Source: Firmicutes bacterium UBA6132 | GTDB lineage: Bacteria; Bacillota_A; Clostridia; Tissierellales; Sedimentibacteraceae | DNA: 13,145 bases | Direction of reading: 5' to 3' | Assembly (NCBI GenBank): GCA_002435835.1 | Contig: DIVM01000200.1 | Location: 31,135 to 44,279 of the forward strand | Shown here: positions 1 to 7,031 of the stretch, piece after piece | Numbering within the stretch: the first letter of the stretch is position 1 | Layout: the number at the start of each line of letters is the position of its first letter | Position numbers and translations under genes: made by a program | Notes under the pieces: generated by a model | Databases searched by the model: none | Told to the model about the DNA's origin: nothing | The model's input: the letters and a program-made list of their open reading frames with translations, nothing else

Positions 1-273
1 GTGAGGATTAATGTCTAAAATTCTTTCTTTCATTACATCAACCTTTTTTTTGCCTATTGTTTTTCTTGTAGCTATCAATTGTCTATTAATGTTTGTTAAA
101 CAAACTTTGTCATCATCAAAAAGAACAAACTTTCCTACACCACTTCTTGCTAAACCTTCTGCAACATATGATCCTACCCCGCCAACTCCAAAAATTGCTA
201 CAGTAGAATTTTTAAGCTTTTCAATAGCTTCTTTACCTATTAATAATTCTGTTCTTGAAAATTGATTTAACAT
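1..273 (-). CDS. tcdA: tRNA threonylcarbamoyladenosine dehydratase (TcdA), 5' part, cut by window edge
   Basis: The first 91 residues are visible; the rest lies left of the window. TcdA (CsdL/YrvM) is a cytosolic ThiF/E1-like enzyme that uses ATP to cyclise tRNA N6-threonylcarbamoyladenosine (t6A, position 37) to ct6A. Seen in the sequence: an N-terminal SRTELLIGKEAIEKL-type segment, the glycine-rich nucleotide loop GVGGVGS at residues 29-35, the acidic strand end LFDDD at 51-55, and the TNINRQ signature at 60-65, followed by IGKKK and a segment ending DINPH. This order matches my memory of E. coli CsdL closely. The ATG at 273-271 is preceded by an AGAGG site (complement of 279-283) at good spacing. 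It is divergent from the flippase gene. A ThiF, MoeB or HesA paralogue is possible, but the start of the protein and the LxxTNxNRQ pattern favour TcdA. Confidence 0.85.
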   Translation of the reverse strand, partial: MLNQFSRTELLIGKEAIEKLKNSTVAIFGVGGVGSYVAEGLARSGVGKFVLFDDDKVCLTNINRQLIATRKTIGKKKVDVMKERILDINPH

Positions 274-460
274 ATATTCCTCTTTCTATTAAACACGATC
301 AGTTTATTGCTTATGCTAATAATTCGTTATGAATTCTAATTTTAATAATATTAACTTAATGAAATATATTTATTCTTTGACTATTTATAACTGCAATTTT
401 GTAAATTATTTCATAGCTTATTACTATGAATTGATTATATATATTTAATAAATAATTGTC

Positions 461-519
461 AATGTTTTTTATATAAATGTTTTTTATATAAATATTTTTT
501 TATATAAATGTTTTTTATA
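461..519. repeat. Short AT tandem repeat, about four 14-16-bp units
   Basis: Four head-to-tail units of the form AAATGTTTTTTATAT cover 461-474, 475-489, 490-505 and 506-519; the third has one extra T and a G-to-A change. The repeat ends about 35 bp upstream of the flippase promoter. It may be simple slippage-prone DNA or a flexible upstream element. No protein is encoded. Confidence 0.7.
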
Positions 520-553
520 ATTTTTATTTATAACAAATTTTTTAGACAAGCTA

Positions 554-582
554 TTGACTAAATGTTGAATGAGAAATATTAT
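554..582 (+). promoter_or_regulatory. Sigma-A-type promoter for the flippase gene
   Basis: TTGACT (554-559) and TATTAT (577-582) are separated by exactly 17 bp. Transcription would start near 589, leaving a short leader that contains the AGAGG ribosome site at 603-607. Spacing and position fit the TTG start at 615. Confidence 0.6.
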
Positions 583-614
583 ATAAAAGTAAAATACATT
601 TTAGAGGTTAAAAA

Positions 615-2015
615 TTGGAAAAATACAAGAAATTAATTTATAATACATTTATATTTGGAATAGGAACTTTTAGTTCGAAAGTATTAGTTTTCTTACTTCT
701 TCCATTATATACAAGAATTTTAACAAATGCTGATTACGGTGTAGTTGACTTAATAGTTCAAACTTCTAATTTATTAATACCAATAGTATCCATGGGTATA
801 GCAAATGGTGTAATTCGCTATGGCCTTGATAAAAGCTACAAGAAAAGTGATGTGTTTACAACAGGCTTAATTACCATATTAACGGGTTTCTTAATATTTT
901 TATTATTTGAACCATTAATATCAAAAATAAAATATATTTCTGAATATACTTCTATAATTTATTTTTATGTTTTAATGTCTTCACTTCGTTCTTTGTGTTC
1001 ACAATTTGTAAGGTCTAAAAATATGGTCAAGCTATATGCTTTTGATGGAGTATTAAGCACTATTACCACAACTTCTATTACAATTTTATTTTTAGTAAAA
1101 TTAAAATTAGGTGTTAATGGCTATTTATTAGCTATAATATTGTCTGATTTTTTGTCATCAGTTTTTTTAATTGTAACAGCTAAACTATATAAATATGTTA
1201 AAATTAATTTTAAAAATAAGTTTTTGCCAAAAGAAATGATTTTATATTCCATCCCCTTAATTCCAACAACAATATTTTGGTGGATAACTAATGTATCCGA
1301 TCGCTTCATAGTTGCATATATGTTAGGAACTGAAGCAAATGGTTTATATGCAATTTCTTATAAAATACCAACAATAATAACTTTAGTTTCAAGTATTTTT
1401 ACTGAAGCATGGCAAATTTCAGCTGTTGGAGAAAAAAGTATTGATGAACGGGAAAAGTTTTTTACAAATGTTTTTAAGTCATATGCCTCCATAATTTTTA
1501 TAGCGGCCTCAGCTTTAATATTATTTGTAAAAGTAATTACTAAATTATTAGTTTCAAATTCATTTTATCCATCATGGCAATATGTTCCTTTTTTAGTTAT
1601 GGCAACATCATATTCATGTTTAGTAAATTTTTTAGGAAGTATTTATTTTGTAGAAAAGAAAAGTAATTTATCTTTAATTACTACTTTAGTTGGAGCTATA
1701 ATTAATATAATATTAAATTTCATACTCATACCAAAATTAGGAATTAACGGTGCATCTTTTGCAACATTTATAAGTTTTAGCTCTGTATTTATATTAAGGG
1801 CTTTAAACACAAGAAAATTTATTAAAATAAAATGGAATTGCAATAAGTTAATATTAAATACTTTTTTGCTTTTAATACAAAGTTTAATTATGATTTTTGA
1901 AATTCCTTATTGGATTATTTTTGAAATCACAATATTTATAATAATGTCTTTAATAAATACTAAAGATGTATTAAAAAGTATTAGAAAATTATTGAAAAGA
2001 AAAGTGAAAAAATAA
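615..2015 (+). CDS. Oligosaccharide flippase / polysaccharide biosynthesis membrane protein (Wzx-like, MOP superfamily)
   Basis: This 466-residue integral membrane protein is typical in length for Wzx/RfbX-type flippases, which move lipid-linked oligosaccharides across the cytoplasmic membrane. The N-terminus has the family look: a lysine-rich start, then NTFIFGIGTFSSK and PLYTRILTNADYG at about residues 10-43, followed by about 12 hydrophobic segments. A second family-like stretch, YSIPLIPTTIFWWI, lies near 211-225, and the tail is basic (KLLKRKVKK). The start is TTG, chosen because AGAGG (603-607) lies 7 nt upstream and a good promoter stands in front. No glycosyltransferase, polymerase or other cell-surface polysaccharide gene lies in this window, so it appears as an orphan. 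MATE or MurJ membership is less likely because the N-terminal PLYTR..T..DYG pattern is typical of the polysaccharide-export branch. The substrate is unknown. Confidence 0.8.
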   Translation: MEKYKKLIYNTFIFGIGTFSSKVLVFLLLPLYTRILTNADYGVVDLIVQTSNLLIPIVSMGIANGVIRYGLDKSYKKSDVFTTGLITILTGFLIFLLFEPLISKIKYISEYTSIIYFYVLMSSLRSLCSQFVRSKNMVKLYAFDGVLSTITTTSITILFLVKLKLGVNGYLLAIILSDFLSSVFLIVTAKLYKYVKINFKNKFLPKEMILYSIPLIPTTIFWWITNVSDRFIVAYMLGTEANGLYAISYKIPTIITLVSSIFTEAWQISAVGEKSIDEREKFFTNVFKSYASIIFIAASALILFVKVITKLLVSNSFYPSWQYVPFLVMATSYSCLVNFLGSIYFVEKKSNLSLITTLVGAIINIILNFILIPKLGINGASFATFISFSSVFILRALNTRKFIKIKWNCNKLILNTFLLLIQSLIMIFEIPYWIIFEITIFIIMSLINTKDVLKSIRKLLKRKVKK

Positions 2016-2023
2016 AAATTTAT

Positions 2024-2051
2024 TTGATTTTTTTTAATATGGTGTTATAAT
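2024..2051 (+). promoter_or_regulatory. Extended -10 promoter for panT
   Basis: TTGATT (2024-2029), a 16-bp spacer and TATAAT (2046-2051), with TG one base before the -10 (2043-2044). The start point would be near 2058. This supports translation from 2106 rather than from the ATG at 2061, which would be almost leaderless. The -35 overlaps a weak all-AT hairpin plus T-run (about 2010-2035) that might end the flippase transcript. Confidence 0.6.
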
Positions 2052-2092
2052 ATATTCGCAATGTATTGTATCTCAAATATGAGAATGATAAC

Positions 2093-2098
2093 AGGAGG
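2093..2098 (+). promoter_or_regulatory. Ribosome binding site that sets the panT start
   Basis: A perfect AGGAGG lies 7 nt before the TTG at 2106-2108. The in-frame ATG at 2061 has no such site. The resulting protein begins with NNRNGKTLELVQLA, the usual short polar N-terminus before the first membrane helix of an S component. Confidence 0.75.
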
Positions 2099-2105
2099 AA
2101 AGAAA

Positions 2106-2753
2106 TTGAATAACAGAAATGGAAAAACATTAGAATTAGTGCAATTAGCACTATTTGCAGCCATAATATTAATTATGGTATTTACGCCTTATCTTGGATA
2201 TATACCGTTGGGATTTATGAACGCAACGATTATACACATTCCAGTAATTATTGGAGCTCTATTTTTAGGACCTAAGAAAGGTGCAATTTTAGGCTTTATA
2301 TTTGGATTAACTTCTTTATTTAACAACACATTTAATCCAAATGTTACATCATTCGTATTCTCACCATTTTATACAGTTGGCGGAGTACATGGAGGTATAA
2401 GTAGTTTAATTGTATGTTTTGTACCTCGTATTTTAATTGGAGTTGTTGCTTATTATGTATATAAAGCAGTAATTAAAGCAATGGGTAACAAGAGTTCTGC
2501 AAAAACAATAGCTTTTGCAGCTGCAGGTGTATCAGGTGCATTAACAAACACAATTTTAGTAATGTCAGGCATTTACTTTTTATTTGGTTCAAGTTATTCT
2601 GCTGCAAAAGGACTTGCTGCTGATTCTTTGTATAAATTAATTTTTACAGTAATCGGTACTCAAGGCATTCCAGAAGCAATTATAGCTGGTGTAATAGTAA
2701 CTGCGGTTGGTCAAGTATTATTTAAATTTAGAAAATTAGAACGTTTAGGATAA
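2106..2753 (+). CDS. panT: ECF transporter S component, probably for pantothenate
   Basis: A 215-residue membrane protein with about six hydrophobic helices. S components bind a vitamin and couple to the shared energising module (EcfT plus two ATPases), which is not encoded here. Seen: a short polar N-terminus, first helix at LVQLALFAAIILIMVFTP, then GYIPLGFMNATIIHIPVIIG (about residues 33-52) followed by LFLGPKKGAILGFIFGLTSL, and GGISSLIVCFVPRILIGVVA in the middle. The IPLGFMNATIIHIPVIIG..LGPK.GA.LG pattern is that of the ECF_trnsprt family to which PanT belongs. The next gene is coaBC, which uses pantothenate-derived substrate, so pantothenate is the best substrate guess by context; substrate residues were not checked. 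The TTG start is supported by AGGAGG at 2093-2098 and by the promoter position. An extended ORF from ATG 2061 would add 15 residues without an RBS. The gene ends inside a perfect palindromic terminator. Confidence 0.75.
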   Translation: MNNRNGKTLELVQLALFAAIILIMVFTPYLGYIPLGFMNATIIHIPVIIGALFLGPKKGAILGFIFGLTSLFNNTFNPNVTSFVFSPFYTVGGVHGGISSLIVCFVPRILIGVVAYYVYKAVIKAMGNKSSAKTIAFAAAGVSGALTNTILVMSGIYFLFGSSYSAAKGLAADSLYKLIFTVIGTQGIPEAIIAGVIVTAVGQVLFKFRKLERLG

Positions 2754-2776
2754 ATCATATATGATTTATCCTTTTT
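2748..2776 (+). terminator. Perfect-palindrome terminator on the panT stop codon
   Basis: Positions 2748-2771 form a 24-bp perfect palindrome (GGATAAATCATA paired with TATGATTTATCC), followed by five T at 2772-2776. The panT stop codon TAA (2751-2753) lies in the left arm. As RNA, a few central bases would open to form the loop. Confidence 0.75.
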
Positions 2777-2864
2777 ATGAATTTATGAAATTTAATTATG
2801 TTATAAAAATACTATATTTTTCAATTAGCTCATAGCACTTTTAGAAAATAGAAAGGATGATATT

Positions 2865-4067
2865 ATGTTAAAAGGAAAAAATGTTGTGCTCGCTGTAACT
2901 GGAAGCATAGCTGCATATAAAATAGCAAATTTAGCAAGTATGTTAAAAAAACTTAATTGTAATATAACTGTTTTGATGACTAAAAATGCAACAAACTTTA
3001 TTAACCCAATAACTTTTGAAACACTTACAGGAAATAAATGTCTTATTGATACATTTGATAGGAATTTTGAATATAGTGTTGAGCATGTTTCATTAGCTAA
3101 AAAAGCTGATGTTGTTTTAGTAGCACCAGCTTCTGCAAATGTTATAGGTAAATTGGCTCATGGATTAGCTGATGATATGTTGACAACAACTGTTATGGCT
3201 TGTACTTGCAAAAAAATTATAGCACCTACAATGAATACAAATATGTACAACAATCCAATAGTTCAGGATAACTTACAAAAGTTAAAATCATTTGGAATGG
3301 AAGTTATAACACCTGACTCAGGATTATTAGCATGTGGAGATTTAGGTGAAGGTAAAATGCCTTCAGAACAGGTATTATTAGATTACATTTTAAAAGAAAT
3401 TTCTTTTGAAAAAGATATGGTAGGGTTAAATGTATTAGTTACAGCAGGACCTACAAGGGAAAAAATTGACCCTGTTCGGTATATAAGCAATCATTCAACT
3501 GGCAAAATGGGATATGCTATAGCTAAACATTGTATGCAAAGAGGTGCTTTTGTTACATTAATAACTGGAAAAACTAACACTCCACTTCCTCCATTTGTAA
3601 AAGTTATAGAAATTGATTCTGCATTAGATATGTTTGAAGCTGTAAAAGCTAATTGTGAAACACAAAACATAATTATAAAAGCTGCTGCAGTAGCTGATTA
3701 TAGTCCGAAAAATGTATCTGATGAAAAAGTAAAGAAAAAAGATGAGGATTTAAGCATTCCTTTAAAAAGAACTGATGATATACTTATGTTTTTAGGTAAC
3801 AATAGAAAAGAAAATCAATTTTTATGTGGTTTTTCTATGGAAACAGAGAATATGTTAGAAAATTCTATAAAAAAATTAGAAAAGAAACATGTTGATATGA
3901 TAGTAGCTAATAATTTAAAAGAATCCGGCGCAGGGTTTGGAACTGATACAAATGTTGTTACTATAATTACTAAAGAAAATGTTATTGAATTACCAAAATT
4001 ATCAAAAGAAAAAGTTGCTGAAAAAATAATAGATAATATATTAAATATAATGAAGAAAATGAAATAG
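2865..4067 (+). CDS. coaBC: Bifunctional phosphopantothenoylcysteine decarboxylase / phosphopantothenate-cysteine ligase
   Basis: This cytosolic enzyme makes two successive steps of coenzyme A synthesis: joining 4'-phosphopantothenate to cysteine (CoaB, C-terminal half) and decarboxylating the product to 4'-phosphopantetheine with FMN (CoaC, N-terminal half). The 400 residues match the usual fused length. CoaC half: TGSIAAYK at 12-19, catalytic His74 in SVEHVSLA, PASANVIGKLAHGLADD at 88-104, the PTMNTNMY substrate motif at 121-128, and Cys157 in ACGDLGEGKMPS. CoaB half: TAGPTREKIDPVRYISNHSTGKMG from 193 with Asn209 in the position of the key E. coli Asn210, AAAVADY at 273-279, and the lysine cluster KVKKK at 288-292. 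The ATG has AAAGGA (2852-2857) 7 nt upstream. An imperfect extended -10 (TGTTATAAA, 2799-2807) may give it its own promoter after the panT terminator; read-through from panT is also possible. Confidence 0.95.
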   Translation: MLKGKNVVLAVTGSIAAYKIANLASMLKKLNCNITVLMTKNATNFINPITFETLTGNKCLIDTFDRNFEYSVEHVSLAKKADVVLVAPASANVIGKLAHGLADDMLTTTVMACTCKKIIAPTMNTNMYNNPIVQDNLQKLKSFGMEVITPDSGLLACGDLGEGKMPSEQVLLDYILKEISFEKDMVGLNVLVTAGPTREKIDPVRYISNHSTGKMGYAIAKHCMQRGAFVTLITGKTNTPLPPFVKVIEIDSALDMFEAVKANCETQNIIIKAAAVADYSPKNVSDEKVKKKDEDLSIPLKRTDDILMFLGNNRKENQFLCGFSMETENMLENSIKKLEKKHVDMIVANNLKESGAGFGTDTNVVTIITKENVIELPKLSKEKVAEKIIDNILNIMKKMK

Positions 4068-4092
4068 AAATAAATGAACGTTAAATCTTATT

Positions 4093-4134
4093 ATAAAATA
4101 AGAAGATGCATTAATTTGCATCTTCTTATTTTAT
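4093..4134. terminator. Two-way terminator between coaBC and the FUSC gene
   Basis: An 18-bp perfect stem (4093-4110 with 4117-4134) closes a 6-nt loop TTAATT. The stem carries A-rich and T-rich ends, so it can work on both strands. It lies just after coaBC and contains the minus-strand FUSC stop codon (complement of 4126-4128) in one arm. Confidence 0.8.
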
Positions 4135-6030
4135 TTCTATAATGCTTAACGAATCTATAAGTCTATTAATTTCAATACATATATTTTGCATTTTATCATA
4201 ACTTGTAACATAATTTTTTTTAATATGCTTTTTTCTTTCTATTGACAAAAATAAAGTATCAAGTGTTTTAACTAAAACATTTAAATTTTCAGGATTCATA
4301 TTAATATAGAATTTTCTAAGACAACATTGATCCAACAAATAACTTAAATGTTCAATGGAGAAAAAAGCTGGCCATAATTTTTCAACAACTTCCTTATTGT
4401 TAAGAGTTTCCCCAAGAGCAGTTGTATAAGCTGTGCTTAAATTCATAAGTTCAATTTGCATTTTTTCATTTGCAAGCTTATAATCCAAATCACTATATTT
4501 GTTTTCATCACTTGCAAACATATCAAGTAAATTTGCTTGGCTTTTAATAACCGGAACCATTAAACTTAGTAGCCTACTTGAAGCTGTTCGTCTACCTATG
4601 TAATATGTTCCAATTAAACCTATTAGAGCGCCAACAGCTGTTGTTATAATACGAGCTTCTAAAAAATATGAAGCATTATTTGTTTGCATTGAAGCTTCTG
4701 CTAAAAGCAAAGTATTAGGTGTAATAAAAATATTTGCTACAGCATAATTTTTAACTACAAATAATTCAGTTAACAAAGTTAAAATAATTGTAGTTACAGC
4801 TATCATATAACCTTGTGGAAAATATTTAAAAATAATGAAAGAAACAACTAATCCAATAATAGTTCCTATTAATCTTTGAATTGATCTATTAAAAGTTGAC
4901 ATTATGGTTGAACCAATCATAACAGCTGCACAGGTTGCCGGTATCCAATATCTATTTCTAAACGGAAATAAATATGAAACTATTGAAGCTATTGAAATAA
5001 TAATGGCATATCGTGTTGCATTGATAAAAACTATTGAATTTTTATCAAAAGCTTGAGAAATTTTAAATTTAATTGAAGGTTTTAATTTTTCAATTTCATA
5101 ATTTCCACTCACCATTGGGTTACTTATTAACTTTTCTGTATCATATATAATTTTTACTAATTTATTAAAACTTTCATTCTCTTTAAATACCCCTACATGA
5201 ACATCGTCTAAATTATTTAATTTAATTCCAAGTGCAATTTTTTTTATAGCTTTACTTATTTCTATTGGGAGTTTAATATTTTTTGAAGACAACTCAAGGA
5301 GTTCTAAATATATTTTATTAGATTGTTCATTTAAAAGGTATAATCTATTAAACATAGCTGCATTTTTCCAAGGTATATATCCTTCAAATAAAATTTCTTC
5401 CAATTCATTTAATGCTATTACAGTACGATGTCTGACTTGTTTTACGTCTTCTCTTCCAATTTCTTCACTATATACTGACAGAGCTAAAAAAACTTCCTTT
5501 ATAGAATTTTTTTCAGGACCATGAGGGTTAAAAATCCACCCCATCATAATCATTATCCAAGAAAATGATCCACTAAGTAAAACAATAACAAATCTTACTA
5601 AAGCAGACGAAGAATTAGTAGGCATGTTGCTTGACATTAAAAAAGTCAATACAAAGAAAATCGCTGCTGGTCCTGTCATTTTAAGAACACCAAAAATAAA
5701 AGTTACAATGAAACCTATCAACCCTACAATTAATACAACAAGTGCTGGATATGGAGATGCTATTGCACCAAGTGCAACAGAAAATGCAATACCGAATATA
5801 ACAAAAAACATTTTTTTAGCACGCTGAAGATATGGTTCATTAAAAACATATAAATAAGAAAAACTTCCCATGGCTCCAATTAATCCTAAGTCAAGTCTTC
5901 CAAACAACAATCCAACAACAACAGGAACTCCTGAACAAATGGCAGCAGCCATTGCTTTTGTCCACGGAAATGGAGTAGATTTAAAAGCAAATATTGTATT
6001 AAAGTATTTTTTTCTATCTTTTTTCTGCAT
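4126..6030 (-). CDS. FUSC-family (fusaric-acid-resistance-like) inner membrane protein
   Basis: 634 residues with the classic FUSC layout: an N-terminal membrane bundle (about 24-165, starting PFPWTKAMAAAICSGVP), a soluble helical stretch (about 170-335), a second membrane bundle (about 338-480), and a soluble C-terminal part. The second bundle has the family pattern ATRYAIIISI...FRNRYWIPATCAAVM with Arg360, Tyr361 and Trp362, then TFNRSIQRLIGTIIGLV. FUSC proteins (YccS, YhfK, AaeB relatives) are thought to export aromatic acids or other small compounds, but most, including this one, have no proven substrate. No HlyD-like membrane-fusion partner is present, as expected for a Gram-positive cell. 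The start at ATG 6030 is preferred because AGGAAGAAGG lies 6 nt upstream. An in-frame ATG at 6057 would add 9 residues but has no RBS. The gene is convergent with coaBC and divergent from the dehydrogenase. Confidence 0.85.
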   Translation of the reverse strand: MQKKDRKKYFNTIFAFKSTPFPWTKAMAAAICSGVPVVVGLLFGRLDLGLIGAMGSFSYLYVFNEPYLQRAKKMFFVIFGIAFSVALGAIASPYPALVVLIVGLIGFIVTFIFGVLKMTGPAAIFFVLTFLMSSNMPTNSSSALVRFVIVLLSGSFSWIMIMMGWIFNPHGPEKNSIKEVFLALSVYSEEIGREDVKQVRHRTVIALNELEEILFEGYIPWKNAAMFNRLYLLNEQSNKIYLELLELSSKNIKLPIEISKAIKKIALGIKLNNLDDVHVGVFKENESFNKLVKIIYDTEKLISNPMVSGNYEIEKLKPSIKFKISQAFDKNSIVFINATRYAIIISIASIVSYLFPFRNRYWIPATCAAVMIGSTIMSTFNRSIQRLIGTIIGLVVSFIIFKYFPQGYMIAVTTIILTLLTELFVVKNYAVANIFITPNTLLLAEASMQTNNASYFLEARIITTAVGALIGLIGTYYIGRRTASSRLLSLMVPVIKSQANLLDMFASDENKYSDLDYKLANEKMQIELMNLSTAYTTALGETLNNKEVVEKLWPAFFSIEHLSYLLDQCCLRKFYINMNPENLNVLVKTLDTLFLSIERKKHIKKNYVTSYDKMQNICIEINRLIDSLSIIEIK

Positions 6031-6036
6031 GTATAA

Positions 6037-6046
6037 CCTTCTTCCT
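6037..6046 (-). promoter_or_regulatory. Ribosome binding site that sets the FUSC start
   Basis: On the minus strand the sequence AGGAAGAAGG ends 6 nt before ATG 6030-6028. It lies inside the alternative longer reading frame that begins at 6057, so the longer start is unlikely. Confidence 0.65.
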
Positions 6047-6075
6047 ATAATTATCATTATTGCATCTATTAACTA

Positions 6076-6117
6076 ATTATATCATGAAAATTATAAAATT
6101 GTATACTTTCACTACAA
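6076..6117 (-). promoter_or_regulatory. Promoter region for the FUSC gene (two overlapping candidates)
   Basis: Candidate one on the minus strand is an extended -10, TGATATAAT (TATAAT at 6081-6076), without a good -35. Candidate two is TTGTAG (6117-6112), a 16-bp spacer and TATAAT (6095-6090). Either would give a leader of about 40-55 nt before ATG 6030. Confidence 0.45.
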
Positions 6118-6162
6118 CTTATTTTTAACAAACATGCAAAAATGTTTAAGCATTGTTTTAAT

Positions 6163-6171
6163 TGGTATAAT
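6163..6171 (+). promoter_or_regulatory. Extended -10 promoter for the dehydrogenase gene
   Basis: TGGTATAAT (TATAAT at 6166-6171) lies 30 bp before the ATG at 6201. The -35 region is poor, which is common for extended -10 promoters. The ribosome site GGAGG at 6191-6195 follows. Confidence 0.5.
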
Positions 6172-6200
6172 ATTTTTATACTATACTTTCGGAGGATAAA

Positions 6201-6974
6201 ATGATAAATAATAAAATGTTTGACTTAACAGGCAGAGTCGTTGTTGTTTCTGGTGCGTCTTCTGGTCTTGGTGCACAAATGGCTAAAGGTTTTGCACTTC
6301 ATGGTGCAGATTTAATCATAACTGCAAGAAGATTAGAAAAATTAGAGGCTGTTGCAGAAGAAATTCGAGAATATGGAGTAAAATGTTTAGCTATTCAGTG
6401 TGACGTTACAAAAACAGAATCAGTAAATGAAGCTGCCCAAAAAGCTGAAAAAGAATTTGGTAAAGTTGATGTATTAGTAAATTGTGCGGGTTCAGCTAAA
6501 AATGCAGGCGTACTTAATATGACCGACGAAGAATGGAATTTTACAATTGACACAGATCTTACAAGTGTATTTTTAGTAACAAGAGCTTTTGCAAATATAA
6601 TGAAAAAAAATAATTATGGTCGAATAATTAATATAGCTTCCATGTATGGTTTAGTTGGAAATACTGCCATAGATACGGTTGCTTATCACGCATCAAAAGG
6701 TGGTGTTGTAAACTTTACAAGAGCGGTTGCAGCAGAGCTTGCTAAATATAATATTACATGCAATGCAATTTGTCCTGGGTATTTTGCAACAGAACTTACA
6801 ATAGACACTTTAAAATCAGAAGCTTTCACTGCTTTTATGAAAGGTACTGTTCCTTTAGGACGCTATGGTAATGAAGGAGAATTAAATGCAGGAGCTATAT
6901 TCTTAGCAAGCGATGAAGCATCATATGTAACTGGTGTAATCCTTCCTATAGATGGCGGTTATACTTGTATATAA
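6201..6974 (+). CDS. SDR-family NAD(P)-dependent oxidoreductase, gluconate 5-dehydrogenase-like
   Basis: 257 residues, the usual size of a classical short-chain dehydrogenase, a soluble Rossmann-fold enzyme acting on an alcohol or ketone. Seen: cofactor loop SGASSGLG at 17-24, Arg43-Arg44 after the second strand (hints at NADP), CDVT at 67-70, NCAG at 94-97, the catalytic Ser147 in NIASMYG, and Tyr162-x-x-x-Lys166 in AYHASKGG. The late part, PGYFATELT, then EAFTAF, VPLGRYG..GEL, and DGGY near the end, resembles gluconate 5-dehydrogenase (IdnO/Gno) as I recall it, which interconverts gluconate and 5-ketogluconate. Two key positions differ: Asp119 replaces the Asn of the usual N-S-Y-K tetrad, and NNAG is NCAG. 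The ATG has GGAGG (6191-6195) 5 nt upstream. No other sugar-acid gene is adjacent, so the substrate remains open. A FabG-like role is less likely. Confidence 0.8.
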   Translation: MINNKMFDLTGRVVVVSGASSGLGAQMAKGFALHGADLIITARRLEKLEAVAEEIREYGVKCLAIQCDVTKTESVNEAAQKAEKEFGKVDVLVNCAGSAKNAGVLNMTDEEWNFTIDTDLTSVFLVTRAFANIMKKNNYGRIINIASMYGLVGNTAIDTVAYHASKGGVVNFTRAVAAELAKYNITCNAICPGYFATELTIDTLKSEAFTAFMKGTVPLGRYGNEGELNAGAIFLASDEASYVTGVILPIDGGYTCI

Positions 6975-6984
6975 TAAATATATT

Positions 6985-7025
6985 TACACATAAAAAATGC
7001 ACTAAAAGTGCATTTTTTATGTGTA
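6985..7025. terminator. Two-way terminator between the dehydrogenase and symporter genes
   Basis: A 19-bp perfect stem (6985-7003 with 7007-7025) with a run of six A in the left arm and six T in the right arm, around a minimal AAA loop. It lies 10 bp after the dehydrogenase stop and 6 bp past the symporter stop, and serves both converging genes. Confidence 0.8.
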
Positions 7026-7031
7026 TCATTG

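Larger units (their letters stand above)
274..614. other. AT-rich divergent intergenic region
   Basis: This spacer separates tcdA (minus) from the flippase gene (plus) and holds no convincing ORF. It contains a small hairpin (TTCATAG at 410-416 with CTATGAA at 424-430, 7-nt loop), a short AT tandem repeat (461-519) and the flippase promoter (554-582). A promoter for tcdA must also lie here on the minus strand, but I could not single one out. Confidence 0.6.

Noticed and set aside
11..265. Plus-strand ORF at the left edge
   Set aside because: It is antisense to tcdA, whose minus-strand product has clear family motifs; the plus-strand product resembles nothing and has no ribosome site.
461..519. 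CRISPR-like array
   Set aside because: Units are 14-16 bp, directly adjacent with no spacers, and nearly all A/T.
2061..2105. ATG at 2061 as the start of panT
   Set aside because: It has no ribosome site and lies about 10 bp after the -10 box; the TTG at 2106 has a perfect AGGAGG.
6031..6057. ATG at 6057 as the start of the FUSC gene
   Set aside because: The strong AGGAAGAAGG site lies downstream of it and serves the ATG at 6030.
5624..6076. Two plus-strand ORFs over the start of the FUSC gene
   Set aside because: They are antisense to the membrane-helix coding region and have odd Pro/Thr/Asn-rich composition; no promoter or ribosome site supports them.
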